Below, one piece after another: positions 8,619 through 15,838 of a DNA stretch of 64,000 bases. Made by a program: the position numbers and the translations under genes. The notes below the pieces were generated by a model. The model was not told the origin of the DNA. It saw only the letters and a program-made list of their open reading frames with translations, and ran no database searches. Origin of the DNA: JAFGHJ01 sp964534175 (lineage in GTDB: Bacteria; Hydrothermota; UBA3072). The stretch spans positions 1-64,000 of the forward strand of contig CAZHNS010000001.1 in the NCBI GenBank assembly GCA_964534175.1, given 5' to 3'. How positions within the stretch are numbered: the stretch's first letter is position 1; every line of letters begins with the position of its first letter.

Positions 8619-8680
8619 TTGGTTGTGGGGTGTTGGGTTTTCGGCTGGAAAGGGTTATAACCCAACAAGCCCACAACCAA
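8619..8680. repeat. Long inverted repeat (hairpin)
   Basis: Left arm 8619-8639 reads TTGGTTGTGGGGTGTTGGGT and one more T; the reverse complement of the right arm 8659-8680 reads TTGGTTGTGGGCTTGTTGGG then TT. The arms match over 19 positions with one small internal mismatch/bulge and a 19-nt loop. No T-run follows on either strand, so it is not a typical intrinsic terminator. Confidence 0.75.
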
Positions 8681-8738
8681 GCAAACAATGAAGAAAGGAG
8701 GAACTGAAAAGCTAGAACATGGTAGCCTTTTTAAGTAT

Positions 8739-9308
8739 CTATAAACCAAAATTTTTCCTGTAACCGCCAAATCCAATTGTGAAGTTTGCTCCTATAATAT
8801 CATTTTTTCTTGGGGAATTCCATACTCTAATCCACTGAAGCTCACATCCGAAATATAAGATGTTGAAATTTCCAAAATTACCAAGGTTGTATTTATATCC
8901 AATTGAAGATGAAATATATGGCATTTCATAAATAACACTCCAATTGTTTCCCCCTCCCGTTATATAAAAATAGGAGTTTTTACCCGTTTCCAGGATTAAG
9001 GATAAATATATAGGAAAGCCAGAACTTGCTAACATATAATCACCTGAAAAACCCGAAAAAAAGGTTTCGCCGCCTTTCGATGATAACTGTATATCCAGAT
9101 TTTTTAAAATTTCATAGCTAACCCCAAGAGTTAGTGCCTCAGCTAATACATGTATTTCATCCCCTCCACCTGCTTCAAATCCTAAGAAATTAAACTCCAG
9201 GCTAAAGGGTCCATCAATATCGTAGTTTTGACCGAAACACGAAATCGCTAAAACTAAGAAGAAAGACAAACAAATTATTTTTTTATAACCACATACTTTC
9301 TTAACCAT
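8739..9308 (-). CDS. Hypothetical secreted, probably beta-rich outer-membrane protein
   Basis: 189 residues from the ATG at 9308, which has GGAGGT five bases upstream; the in-frame ATG 18 nt further out would put the Shine-Dalgarno inside the coding region. An N-terminal signal peptide (IICLSFFLVLAISCFGQ) is followed by alternating hydrophobic/aromatic strands rich in Gly and Tyr and an aromatic pattern near the C-terminus (NFTIGFGGYRKNFGL), consistent with a small outer-membrane barrel. I recognise no named family. It is a single-gene unit, and its promoter and operator are nearly identical to those of the lipoprotein operon at 15149, so the two loci are probably co-regulated. Confidence 0.7.
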   Translation of the reverse strand: MVKKVCGYKKIICLSFFLVLAISCFGQNYDIDGPFSLEFNFLGFEAGGGDEIHVLAEALTLGVSYEILKNLDIQLSSKGGETFFSGFSGDYMLASSGFPIYLSLILETGKNSYFYITGGGNNWSVIYEMPYISSSIGYKYNLGNFGNFNILYFGCELQWIRVWNSPRKNDIIGANFTIGFGGYRKNFGL

Positions 9309-9328
9309 TTTGTACCTCCATTTCAAAG

Positions 9329-9374
9329 TACTTTATTATACAAAGTAATATAATAATTTTTTTTATTTTGTCAA
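9329..9374 (-). promoter_or_regulatory. Promoter with TACTTT-N7-AAAGTA operator (copy A)
   Basis: On the minus strand: TTGACA (9374-9369), 16-bp spacer, TATATT (9352-9347), then an inverted repeat TACTTT-GTATAAT-AAAGTA at 9329-9347 that begins in the last base of the -10 and covers the predicted +1. The same arrangement, base for base in spacing, is found at 15082-15127 on the plus strand. Two copies of one promoter-operator suggest a common repressor. Confidence 0.75.
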
Positions 9375-9385
9375 CCCCCTAATTA

Positions 9386-9434
9386 GTCATGGGTCGAGGG
9401 TCATGTGTCGTGAGTCTTGAGCCGAGAGTAATGA
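9386..9434 (+). repeat. 7-bp-period GTC array (GTCATGG type)
   Basis: Heptads start GTC at 9386, 9393, 9400, 9407 and 9414, then GCC at 9421 and GTA at 9428. The words vary (GTCATGG, GTCGAGG, GTCATGT, GTCGTGA, GTCTTGA) but the period is exact. Confidence 0.8.
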
Positions 9435-9499
9435 CAAGTAACCAGGTATGGAAAAATTATTTCTGAAAATGATGAATGGTAAAGGTGAGAGGTTGGGGA

Positions 9500-9540
9500 A
9501 ACTAAGAACTAAGGACTAAGAACTAAGAACTGCAAACTGA
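9500..9540 (+). repeat. 7-bp-period AACTAAG array
   Basis: AACTAAG, AACTAAG, GACTAAG, AACTAAG, AACTGCA, AACTGA begin at 9500, 9507, 9514, 9521, 9528 and 9535. Read on the other strand these are GTTCTTA-like words, so with 9386-9434 it forms an inverted pair. It ends a few bases from the 3' end of the minus-strand gene at 9546. Confidence 0.85.
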
Positions 9541-9545
9541 CTTTT

Positions 9546-11396
9546 TTACAAGTCGTAACTAATCTCGAAAGTATTTCCTTCTCTTTTTGTAGTTACGGGA
9601 TATCCTGAATTATGAAAAACAGCCAGCATGCGCTGATTATCTGTAAGCATTACAGCTTCAAATCCCTTTATGCCGCGTTTTTTTGCTGTTTCAGTCAGTA
9701 TATTTAGTAGGTTGGTTCCTATTCCTTTTTCCTGCCAATCGTCTCTTACCAGGAAGGAAACTTCCGCCCGGTTTTTTGATTCTATGTAGTAGTATCTTCC
9801 TACTCCGACTATTTCTTCTCCGCCGGTACCCTGAGTAAGACCGACGATTGCCATATCTTTGGTAAGATCTATATTGGTAAATTCCTGTATGAATTCGTGA
9901 GGAAATGTTTTGATGTTTTTGAAAAATCTGAATGCAATAGATTTTTCTGAACACGCGTAACACATATCTCTTAGCATTTTTTCGTCGGTTGGTCTAATCG
10001 GTCTCAAGAATAATGCTGTCCCGTCACGTAGAATGACACGTCTTTCTAACTCTTTTGGATACTTAATTGTTTTTGGAGGCAATTCTTTTTGATCGGGATA
10101 TATGTAGTGTCTGGCTTTGGCTTCGTTTAAGATTTCATTTCGGTAATCGGGATGAGCGATTTCGGCTAAAGCTAATACTCTTTCACGGATACTCTTACCG
10201 AATAAGTACGCGATACCATATTCCGTTACCACATAGTGTACATCTCCTCGAGTGGTGACTACACCTGCGCCTTCTGTTAATTTGGGGACTATTCTTGAAA
10301 TAGCACCATCTTTCGCAGTCGAAGGTAAGGTTATTATCGCTTTGCCGTTTTTTGCTCTTGCTGCTCCTCTGTTGAAGTCAACCTGTCCTCCTATACCGCT
10401 GTAAAAATCGTATCCTAACGAGTCGGAACATACCTGACCGGTCATATCGATTTCTAATGCCACATTTATTGCAACCATGTTGTTGTGCTGACTGATTATA
10501 AAAGGGTCATTAACGTACTCAGAAGGTCGAAATTCGAACATTTGATTTTCGTGAATATAGTCATATAACTTTCTAGTACCATAACAGAAACTGGCGGTTA
10601 TCTTACCTCGATTGATGGTTTTTCGTTTCCCGTTAATTATACCTTCCTCGATAAGAGGAATGATTGCATCGTTGAACATTTCGGTGTGAACACCAATATC
10701 CTTTTTGTCCTGCAGGTATTTGAGAACTGTCTGCGGAATGTTTCCTATACCAACTTCAATAGTTGCGCCATCTTCTATTAGTGAGGCAACATTTTTGGCA
10801 ATCGCGTCGACATTTTCATCAGGCTCCGGTATATGATATTCCAATATTTCATGATCGCTTTCTACTATTGCATCTATCATATCGATTGAAATAAATGAAT
10901 CTCCTAAGGTTCGCGGCATTTTTTCATTAACTTCAGCTATTACCATTAGACTATTTTCTACAGCTGATTTTACTATATCTACTGATATTCCGAGACTCAG
11001 ATATCCATTCTTGTCCGGAGGACTTGTCTGAATAAGGGCTACATCTATAGGTATTATTCCTCGTTTAAACAAATGAGGAATTTCGGAGAGAAAAATGGGT
11101 GTATAATCCCCCCGGCCGCTTATTATCCCCTGTCTTACATTTGGCGCAAGAAAAAAACTGCATGTTCTGAATTTGTCTCTATATTTTTCCTGAATGTAAG
11201 GTGCATCACCTTGCGTTAAAAGGTGGTATATCTCTGTATCCTGTATGTTGTTTTTCTCACTTACAAGCTCTTCTACGAGAATTTGGGGCTGTCCGCATCC
11301 GGTTCCGATAAAAATCCTAGAACCAGATTTAATCATCTTTATTGCCTGTGTCGGATTTTTTATTTTATCTCTATATAATTCTTTCAAGTTACCCAT
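9546..11396 (-). CDS. Acetyl-CoA hydrolase/CoA-transferase fused to a GNAT acetyltransferase
   Basis: 616 residues. Residues 1 to about 430 are a class I CoA-transferase of the acetyl-CoA hydrolase/4-hydroxybutyrate CoA-transferase type, with the Gly-rich start SRIFIGTGCGQPQILVEEL, the turn EVGIGNIPQTVL and the block HTEMFNDAI. Residues from about 452 on are a GNAT domain: LRPIRPTDE, then the acetyl-CoA binding motif VRDDWQEKGIGTNLL near 550-565. The gene is six bases downstream of the ADP-forming acyl-CoA synthetase on the same strand, so both likely interconvert acyl-CoA and free acid. The GNAT part could acetylate a protein such as the neighbouring synthetase, as Pat-type enzymes do; that is inference. 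Acyl specificity cannot be read from sequence. Confidence 0.88.
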   Translation of the reverse strand: MGNLKELYRDKIKNPTQAIKMIKSGSRIFIGTGCGQPQILVEELVSEKNNIQDTEIYHLLTQGDAPYIQEKYRDKFRTCSFFLAPNVRQGIISGRGDYTPIFLSEIPHLFKRGIIPIDVALIQTSPPDKNGYLSLGISVDIVKSAVENSLMVIAEVNEKMPRTLGDSFISIDMIDAIVESDHEILEYHIPEPDENVDAIAKNVASLIEDGATIEVGIGNIPQTVLKYLQDKKDIGVHTEMFNDAIIPLIEEGIINGKRKTINRGKITASFCYGTRKLYDYIHENQMFEFRPSEYVNDPFIISQHNNMVAINVALEIDMTGQVCSDSLGYDFYSGIGGQVDFNRGAARAKNGKAIITLPSTAKDGAISRIVPKLTEGAGVVTTRGDVHYVVTEYGIAYLFGKSIRERVLALAEIAHPDYRNEILNEAKARHYIYPDQKELPPKTIKYPKELERRVILRDGTALFLRPIRPTDEKMLRDMCYACSEKSIAFRFFKNIKTFPHEFIQEFTNIDLTKDMAIVGLTQGTGGEEIVGVGRYYYIESKNRAEVSFLVRDDWQEKGIGTNLLNILTETAKKRGIKGFEAVMLTDNQRMLAVFHNSGYPVTTKREGNTFEISYDL

Positions 11397-11402
11397 ATTA
11401 TT

Positions 11403-13502
11403 TTATTCTTTTGATAAAATTATTCTTGCGTCGACTACGAAAGCTCCGTCTCCGGGATGGCCGACTTTTAAGGGGTTGATGTCAACCTCGTCGATTTCTG
11501 GAAAATCTATAACTAATTGTGATAAACGCTGAAGGCTTGTTACGATGGCTTCTATATCAACGGGTTTCTGACCACGTACTCCGGTAAGCAGCTTATAAGT
11601 TTTTGTGCTTTCCATTAAATTTTTACACTCATTAGCGGTAATGGGTGAGAGGGTAAAACTGACGTCCTTAAGTACCTCTACAAATATACCGCCAAGACCG
11701 AACATAAGCATTGGTCCGAATTGCGGGTCTTTTTTCATTCCTAAAATAACTTCTTTTCCTCTGTTAATCATTTCTTCGACCAAAACCCCTCTGAGATCCG
11801 CATCGGGCATTTTATTCTTGATGCGCAGCATCATAAGGTCAAACGCATCTTCTACTTCAGTTGGGCTGCCAAGGCCGATTTTGACACCGCCAATATCGGA
11901 TTTATGTAGTATGTCAGGGCTTGAGATTTTCATCGCTATCGGATAACGCATTTCATTAGCAAATCTAACTGCTTCCTCGGAGGTGGAGGCAAAGTGTCCT
12001 TCCGGTATAGTCATCCCGTATGATTCCATTATTGTTTTGGCATCGAATTCGCCTATTTCGAGAAGGTTTCTCGAGCGGTAGGATTTTATAATCTTAATTA
12101 CGGGATTTTTATTTACAGCAAAACGTTCTATAATACGAAGGGGTCTGGATTTATATTTATTATATTTCACCATCTCGGACATTGCTTTGGCTGCTCTACT
12201 TGGAACCGAATATTGTGGTATATTATTTTCTTGCAGTATTTTTACGCCTTCTTCAACAGTTTCCCCTCCCATAAAACAAGTCATTATGGGTTTTGAATAT
12301 TTCTTTGAAATCTTTACTATTTCTTCTGCAATTGCGGAATCATTGGTCATTCTTTGGGGTGTTAAGATAGCAATCACACCGTCCACAGATTTACTTTCAA
12401 GAACGCAACTAAGGCTATTCCCATATCTCTTTTTGTCCGCGTCACCAAGGACATCAATAGGGTTGTTAACCGATGCTGACGGAGGTAGTAGTTTTGAAAG
12501 ACTTATTTTGGTTTTCTCGTCGATATTAACTACTTCAAGCCCCGACATTTCAAGGGCATCCGACATCATTATTCCGGGTCCGCCTGCGTTTGTAAAGACG
12601 GCTATTCGATTGCCTTTGGGGAGAGGCTGGTATGATAACGCAGTACTTACATCGAATAGGTGTTCTATAGACTGTGCTCTTATCACTCCTAATCTTTGAA
12701 ATGCGCACTCGTATGCCGCGTCTGAGCCTGCAAGGCTTCCTGTATGAGATGAAGCTGCTTTAGCGCCGGCTTGAGTTCTTCCTGATTTTAAGATAACAAG
12801 GGGCTTGATTTTACCAACCCGTTCTGCAATGCGCATAAATTCCTGTCCGCGAGAAATATCTTCAAGGTACGCAGCTATAACTTTTGTCTTTTTATCATTT
12901 TTAAGGTATTCGAAAAAGTCTACTTCATCTATAGCTGCTTTATTGCCGATAGATGCAATGAGAGAAAAACCTATTTTGTTTTCCTTTGCCCAGTCCTGAA
13001 TAGATGTGATAAGGGCTCCGGATTGAGATACCAGAGCTATTCCGCCGGGTTCATTTATTGATAACCCGAATGCCGCGTTTAGTTTGTGCCATGGGTTTAT
13101 CAATCCAAGGCAATTGGGTCCCATCATGGTAATTTTAGCTAATCTGGCTTGCCCTACGAGTTCTTTCTGCGCTTTTTTACCTTCCTCATTGGTTTCTCCG
13201 AATCCTGATGATATAACAATTGCAGCTTTTACATTTTTCTTACCGCAATCTTTCATTACCGAGGGGACAATATTACGATTTACAACAATTACAGCGCAGT
13301 CGATGCTATCGGGAACATCTACGAGTGAGGGATAGCATTTAATATTGAGAATGGATTCGCTTTTTGGGTTTATAGGGAAAATTGGACCCTCAAATCCCCC
13401 CTCGATAATATTTTTGAGCACAGCGTTTCCAACTTTCTTGGAGTTGCTTGAAGCGCCTACGACCGCGATAGATTCAGGATGTATTAATTCTTTAAAGCTC
13501 AT
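11403..13502 (-). CDS. acd: Acetate--CoA ligase (ADP-forming), fused alpha-beta subunits
   Basis: 699 residues in the order CoA-binding domain (1 to about 130, starting IHPESIAVVGASSN), succinyl-CoA-ligase-like domain with the phosphohistidine segment SSHTGSLAGSDAAYECAF (His253), a third flavodoxin-like region, and a C-terminal ATP-grasp domain (from about 470, with DIGGVKIGL and VLVEEMINRGKEVILGMKKD). The reaction is acyl-CoA + ADP + Pi = carboxylate + CoA + ATP, the substrate-level phosphorylation step of many anaerobic fermenters. Alpha and beta parts, separate in Pyrococcus Acd, are fused here. It is first in a two-gene operon with the CoA-transferase/GNAT gene. AAAGG lies upstream of the ATG; promoter annotated at 13540-13567. 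Confidence 0.93.
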   Translation of the reverse strand: MSFKELIHPESIAVVGASSNSKKVGNAVLKNIIEGGFEGPIFPINPKSESILNIKCYPSLVDVPDSIDCAVIVVNRNIVPSVMKDCGKKNVKAAIVISSGFGETNEEGKKAQKELVGQARLAKITMMGPNCLGLINPWHKLNAAFGLSINEPGGIALVSQSGALITSIQDWAKENKIGFSLIASIGNKAAIDEVDFFEYLKNDKKTKVIAAYLEDISRGQEFMRIAERVGKIKPLVILKSGRTQAGAKAASSHTGSLAGSDAAYECAFQRLGVIRAQSIEHLFDVSTALSYQPLPKGNRIAVFTNAGGPGIMMSDALEMSGLEVVNIDEKTKISLSKLLPPSASVNNPIDVLGDADKKRYGNSLSCVLESKSVDGVIAILTPQRMTNDSAIAEEIVKISKKYSKPIMTCFMGGETVEEGVKILQENNIPQYSVPSRAAKAMSEMVKYNKYKSRPLRIIERFAVNKNPVIKIIKSYRSRNLLEIGEFDAKTIMESYGMTIPEGHFASTSEEAVRFANEMRYPIAMKISSPDILHKSDIGGVKIGLGSPTEVEDAFDLMMLRIKNKMPDADLRGVLVEEMINRGKEVILGMKKDPQFGPMLMFGLGGIFVEVLKDVSFTLSPITANECKNLMESTKTYKLLTGVRGQKPVDIEAIVTSLQRLSQLVIDFPEIDEVDINPLKVGHPGDGAFVVDARIILSKE

Positions 13503-13539
13503 ATTTCTAAGCCTTTATATAAAATTATCATTTTTATTA

Positions 13540-13567
13540 ATAATAATTTCAAAAAACTTTATGTCAA
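13540..13567 (-). promoter_or_regulatory. Promoter of the acyl-CoA synthetase operon
   Basis: Minus strand TTGACA (13567-13562), 16-bp spacer, TATTAT (13545-13540). Predicted +1 near 13533 leaves a leader of about 30 nt containing an AAAGG site. Confidence 0.7.
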
Positions 13568-13610
13568 CAATCAAAATAAAAAAAGTTAACCGGGTAGCAA
13601 TTTTCCACTA

Positions 13611-14411
13611 TTATTTTAATACTTTAATAATTGTGAGTAACCCAAGAAGTATTGTGACATATCCAATTATTAATTTCATTTTTTTTTCTTGAATTTTTTT
13701 TACGGTTATTGCCGAAAGAGGTGTGGAAAGTACGGCGCCGACAAAAAGAGGCAATGCAAGTTTCCATTCTATATTGCCTTTTAGTAATAGATACAGGATA
13801 AATCCCACAAGACATATAATGCCCTCAGCAAGAGAAGTGCTTCCTACGGAGTTTTTTGCCCCTCTGCCGGTTACAACCTGTCCGCCGGTAACGAGAGGTC
13901 CATAACCACCACCCGAAACTCCTTTATTGAAACCGCTAAGAATCGCGATAAGACTAAAGCTTTTCCAATTGAACCTGGAGGGTCGATTAATCTTAAATAA
14001 TATATACACACCTATAAAGAAAATCATTAGACCTATATAAAGTTTTAAGACTATTTTTGGAACGTTTAAAGAAAAGAACACCGCGGAAACTACGCCAAGA
14101 ATTCCCAGAACAACAAGAATGTAAGAGACCTTTGCGTCCTCCGAACGCGGAAGATAACCAAGAAAACGTAATCTTCTGGAGGTGATTCGGTCATCTTTTC
14201 CGAAATCAAAAGAAACATTGCCGAATTTGTGATGAAATACTGCGGCTAATATTCCGGTTACAAATTCGGAAAAAAGAATCGCAGGAACTACCTGCAAAGG
14301 ACTAAAACCGAGAAGCAGGAGCAGGGGAGTTAAGGTTGTACCGTAACCCATACCTAAAGTTGAATCCACAAACTCGCAAACAAAAGCAAACAACGCATAC
14401 AACAAAAACAC
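13611..14411 (-). CDS. TauE/SafE family (sulfite/organosulfonate exporter-like) membrane protein
   Basis: 266 residues, eight or so TM helices in two similar halves. The first half opens with FVCEFVDSTLGMGYGTTLTP and the second with AILSGFNKGVSGGGYGPLVT, the paired Gly-rich repeats typical of the TauE/SafE (DUF81) family. Members export or import small sulfur- or carbon-containing anions; the substrate here is unknown. A cytoplasmic loop of about 40 residues (KFGNVSFDFGKDDRITSRRL onward) lies between helices 2 and 3. The start is a GTG behind a perfect AAGGAGG. The promoter is of consensus type with a 27-bp palindrome across its -10 box, so tight repression/induction is likely. Confidence 0.85.
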   Translation of the reverse strand: MFLLYALFAFVCEFVDSTLGMGYGTTLTPLLLLLGFSPLQVVPAILFSEFVTGILAAVFHHKFGNVSFDFGKDDRITSRRLRFLGYLPRSEDAKVSYILVVLGILGVVSAVFFSLNVPKIVLKLYIGLMIFFIGVYILFKINRPSRFNWKSFSLIAILSGFNKGVSGGGYGPLVTGGQVVTGRGAKNSVGSTSLAEGIICLVGFILYLLLKGNIEWKLALPLFVGAVLSTPLSAITVKKIQEKKMKLIIGYVTILLGLLTIIKVLK

Positions 14412-14453
14412 AAAACCTCCTTCTATTACGTATTAAAAAAATGAAGCATATTA

Positions 14454-14499
14454 TACTATAATCGTACTACGATTATAGTATTAATCTGAGTTTTGTCAA
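14454..14499 (-). promoter_or_regulatory. Consensus promoter with 27-bp palindromic operator in front of the TauE-like gene
   Basis: Minus strand TTGACA (14499-14494), 16-bp spacer, TATAAT (14477-14472). The -10 lies within a perfect inverted repeat at 14454-14480 with 13-bp arms TACTATAATCGTA / TACGATTATAGTA around one central base. Such a site would block RNA polymerase when occupied. The sequence differs from the TACTTT-N7-AAAGTA operator, so a different regulator is expected. Confidence 0.85.
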
Positions 14500-14512
14500 G
14501 GGGGAGGGTTGG

Positions 14513-14547
14513 GTTTTGGGTCTTAGGTATTAGGTTTTAGTTGGAAA
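14513..14547 (+). repeat. 7-bp-period array (GTCTTAG type)
   Basis: GTTTTGG, GTCTTAG, GTATTAG, GTTTTAG start at 14513, 14520, 14527 and 14534, followed by TTGGAAA at 14541. Confidence 0.75.
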
Positions 14548-14650
14548 ACAAAGAACTCTATACTTTGTATGTTTTTGCGTAGCGTAATAATTTTTGGGTT
14601 GGGATGGGATTCTAACTTCTTGCTCCTGACTTCTGAATTCTTTTGTAGAT

Positions 14651-14863
14651 TTACAGGTAACCCAGTTTTTCGAGGCGTTGTTTTATGAGTTTTACTTCTT
14701 TTGCGGATAGTTCTTCTGTATCTGGTTTTTTTAGGGCAGCAAGATCCCGGAGTATGTAAACGATGAATTCGTTTACACTGCTAAATCCCGTATTTTCTAT
14801 TATCTTTTTGAGTTTATTGTATAATGGTCGCGGTATTTTTAATGTTACCTTGTCGCTTTTCAT
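14651..14863 (-). CDS. Ribbon-helix-helix (CopG/MetJ-like) DNA-binding protein
   Basis: 70 residues. The N-terminal beta strand VTLKIPRPLYNKL, then helix-turn-helix FSSVNEFIVYILRDL, is the ribbon-helix-helix fold; a charged C-terminal helix (EELSAKEVKLIKQRLEKL) would support dimer or tetramer contacts. Such proteins are small repressors or antitoxins. No toxin gene is adjacent, so a repressor is more likely. The promoter is placed so that +1 falls on the ATG, with no Shine-Dalgarno, and an imperfect palindrome lies inside that promoter, consistent with autoregulation. It lies between the two loci with strong operators (14454 and 15109), so it is a candidate to bind one of them; this is inference. 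Confidence 0.8.
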   Translation of the reverse strand: MKSDKVTLKIPRPLYNKLKKIIENTGFSSVNEFIVYILRDLAALKKPDTEELSAKEVKLIKQRLEKLGYL

Positions 14864-14869
14864 AAATGT

Positions 14870-14897
14870 AATTTAGACTTTAATTTGATTAAGTCAA
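14870..14897 (-). promoter_or_regulatory. Leaderless-type promoter of the ribbon-helix-helix gene
   Basis: Minus strand TTGACT (14897-14892), 16-bp spacer, TAAATT (14875-14870), then six bases to the ATG at 14863. An imperfect inverted repeat (GACTTAAT / ATTAAAGTC, one bulged base) spans 14876-14895 inside the promoter. Confidence 0.65.
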
Positions 14898-14924
14898 GCT
14901 TTCGGCTGCGCTGATGCTCGCCGG

Positions 14925-14959
14925 GTCATCAGTCATTAGTCGTGTGTCACGTGTCAAAA
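14925..14959 (+). repeat. 7-bp-period GTC array
   Basis: GTCATCA, GTCATTA, GTCGTGT, GTCACGT, GTCAAAA at 14925, 14932, 14939, 14946, 14953: same word family as 9386-9434. Confidence 0.85.
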
Positions 14960-15017
14960 ACAAAACAGATTGCCGCATTTAATTGGCGGTCGATATAGTA
15001 AAGATAAGAGATTTTTT

Positions 15018-15052
15018 GGCTTTGGACTTTTGACATAAGACTCTGGACCCGA
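15018..15052 (-). repeat. 7-bp-period array, inverted relative to 14925
   Basis: GGCTTTG, GACTTTT, GACATAA, GACTCTG, GACCCGA at 15018, 15025, 15032, 15039, 15046. On the minus strand every heptad ends in GTC (GCC in the 15018 copy), so it mirrors the forward GTC array 60 bp to the left. Confidence 0.8.
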
Positions 15053-15081
15053 TTTTTTTAAGAAAAATTAAAAAAAAGGGG

Positions 15082-15127
15082 TTGACAAATTCGAAGAAAT
15101 GCGTATATTACTTTGTATAGAAAAGTA
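15082..15127 (+). promoter_or_regulatory. Promoter with TACTTT-N7-AAAGTA operator (copy B)
   Basis: TTGACA (15082-15087), 16-bp spacer, TATATT (15104-15109), then TACTTT-GTATAGA-AAAGTA at 15109-15127. The spacing and most bases equal copy A at 9329-9374. The transcript would begin inside the operator; AAAGGAGGA for the first lipoprotein follows. Confidence 0.78.
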
Positions 15128-15148
15128 CTTTGTAAAGGAGGATATAAA

Positions 15149-15838
15149 ATGGGTAAAAAAGGAGAAATTTTAAAAACTGTAATTGTATTTTTGTTTTTTC
15201 TTTTTGGGTGTAGTCATAAGTATGTTGACACTGAAGGGAAATCGCTTGACGAAAAAATTGTCGCTTCATGGGAAGAATTGGATTGTAGAATTATCGAGCA
15301 AGATGAGCAGGGTTTTTCTATGAATTCTCAAATAAAGTATATGGCTATTATTAAAGATTCTCTTGGGGTTGAATGGAGTGGTCGGCGAGGAGGTTCTGGA
15401 AAAGTAGATATTCTACCTCTTTTGGGCGGTTTGGTCGGATACTTTGGCTGTCTTGGAGGTTGTTATTATGTTAAGTCGCAGGATTATCTTACGGATAAGG
15501 TTTTGGAAACAGGGTGTTTTATATCTTCTATTTCCTGTCTTGCCGGGTTTACTATGATAGTTGCGGGAAGTAGACGAAGCAAGGGGGCTGCTAATATTAA
15601 GTCTGATTTTAGAAAGGCGGATACTCTCTGTGTGGATAGTGTGTTACTTTCAAGGCAAAAAATAAAAATTTCTGTTGAGAAAACGGGTTTTGAAGAAATA
15701 TATTGGACTGATAGAGGAGGAAATATAGGATTGAAGTTTGATGAAATAATACCGGAGCCTACGGAGGCTGACTCGGTACTTGAGCTTATAATTCGATATG
15801 AAGATTTGGCTGATTCGGTAAAGGTGAGGCGTTTATGA
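15149..15838 (+). CDS. Tandem paralogous lipoprotein 1 of 3
   Basis: 229 residues from the ATG at 15149, seven bases behind AAAGGAGGA; a GTG/TTG-type start 36 nt upstream would lie in the operator and is rejected. Signal peptide with lipobox LFFLFGC; Cys at about 22 would be lipidated. The middle holds a Gly/Cys-rich hydrophobic hairpin (LLGGLVGYFGCLGGCYY ... SSISCLAGFTMIVAG), probably two membrane helices. The C-terminal third ends with FDEIIPEPTEADSVLELIIR and a VKVRRL tail that recurs in the next two genes. I do not recognise a family. The stop overlaps the next start by ATGA. Expected location: inner or outer membrane, facing the periplasm. Confidence 0.75.
   Translation: MGKKGEILKTVIVFLFFLFGCSHKYVDTEGKSLDEKIVASWEELDCRIIEQDEQGFSMNSQIKYMAIIKDSLGVEWSGRRGGSGKVDILPLLGGLVGYFGCLGGCYYVKSQDYLTDKVLETGCFISSISCLAGFTMIVAGSRRSKGAANIKSDFRKADTLCVDSVLLSRQKIKISVEKTGFEEIYWTDRGGNIGLKFDEIIPEPTEADSVLELIIRYEDLADSVKVRRL

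Larger units (their letters stand above)
8391..8738. other. Repeat-rich intergenic region after the hydrogenase operon
   Basis: No credible gene. From left to right it contains CACAGAG-type repeats directly after the operon (8406-8429), an 8-bp-period CTAAC array (8525-8553), and a long near-perfect inverted repeat (8619-8680). I see no hairpin followed by a T-run that would clearly end the hydrogenase transcript. The only open frame (minus, 8549-8776) has no codon pattern, is built from the repeats and overlaps the end of the next gene, so I do not call it. Confidence 0.7.

Noticed and set aside
8619..8680. Intrinsic terminator for the hydrogenase operon
   Set aside because: Neither arm is followed by a T-run on its strand.
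8549..8776. Minus-strand open frame of 75 codons
   Set aside because: It is composed of the 8-bp array and the hairpin region, overlaps the end of the real minus-strand gene and shows no domain or ribosome-binding site.
9386..9540. CRISPR-like repetition
   Set aside because: Units are 7 bp without spacers, words vary, and no cas genes occur in the window; the Cas4-like nuclease at 17330 stands alone.
12187..12699. Plus-strand frame of 170 codons inside the acyl-CoA synthetase
   Set aside because: Antisense shadow of a strongly conserved gene; Ser-rich composition typical of reverse-complement translation.
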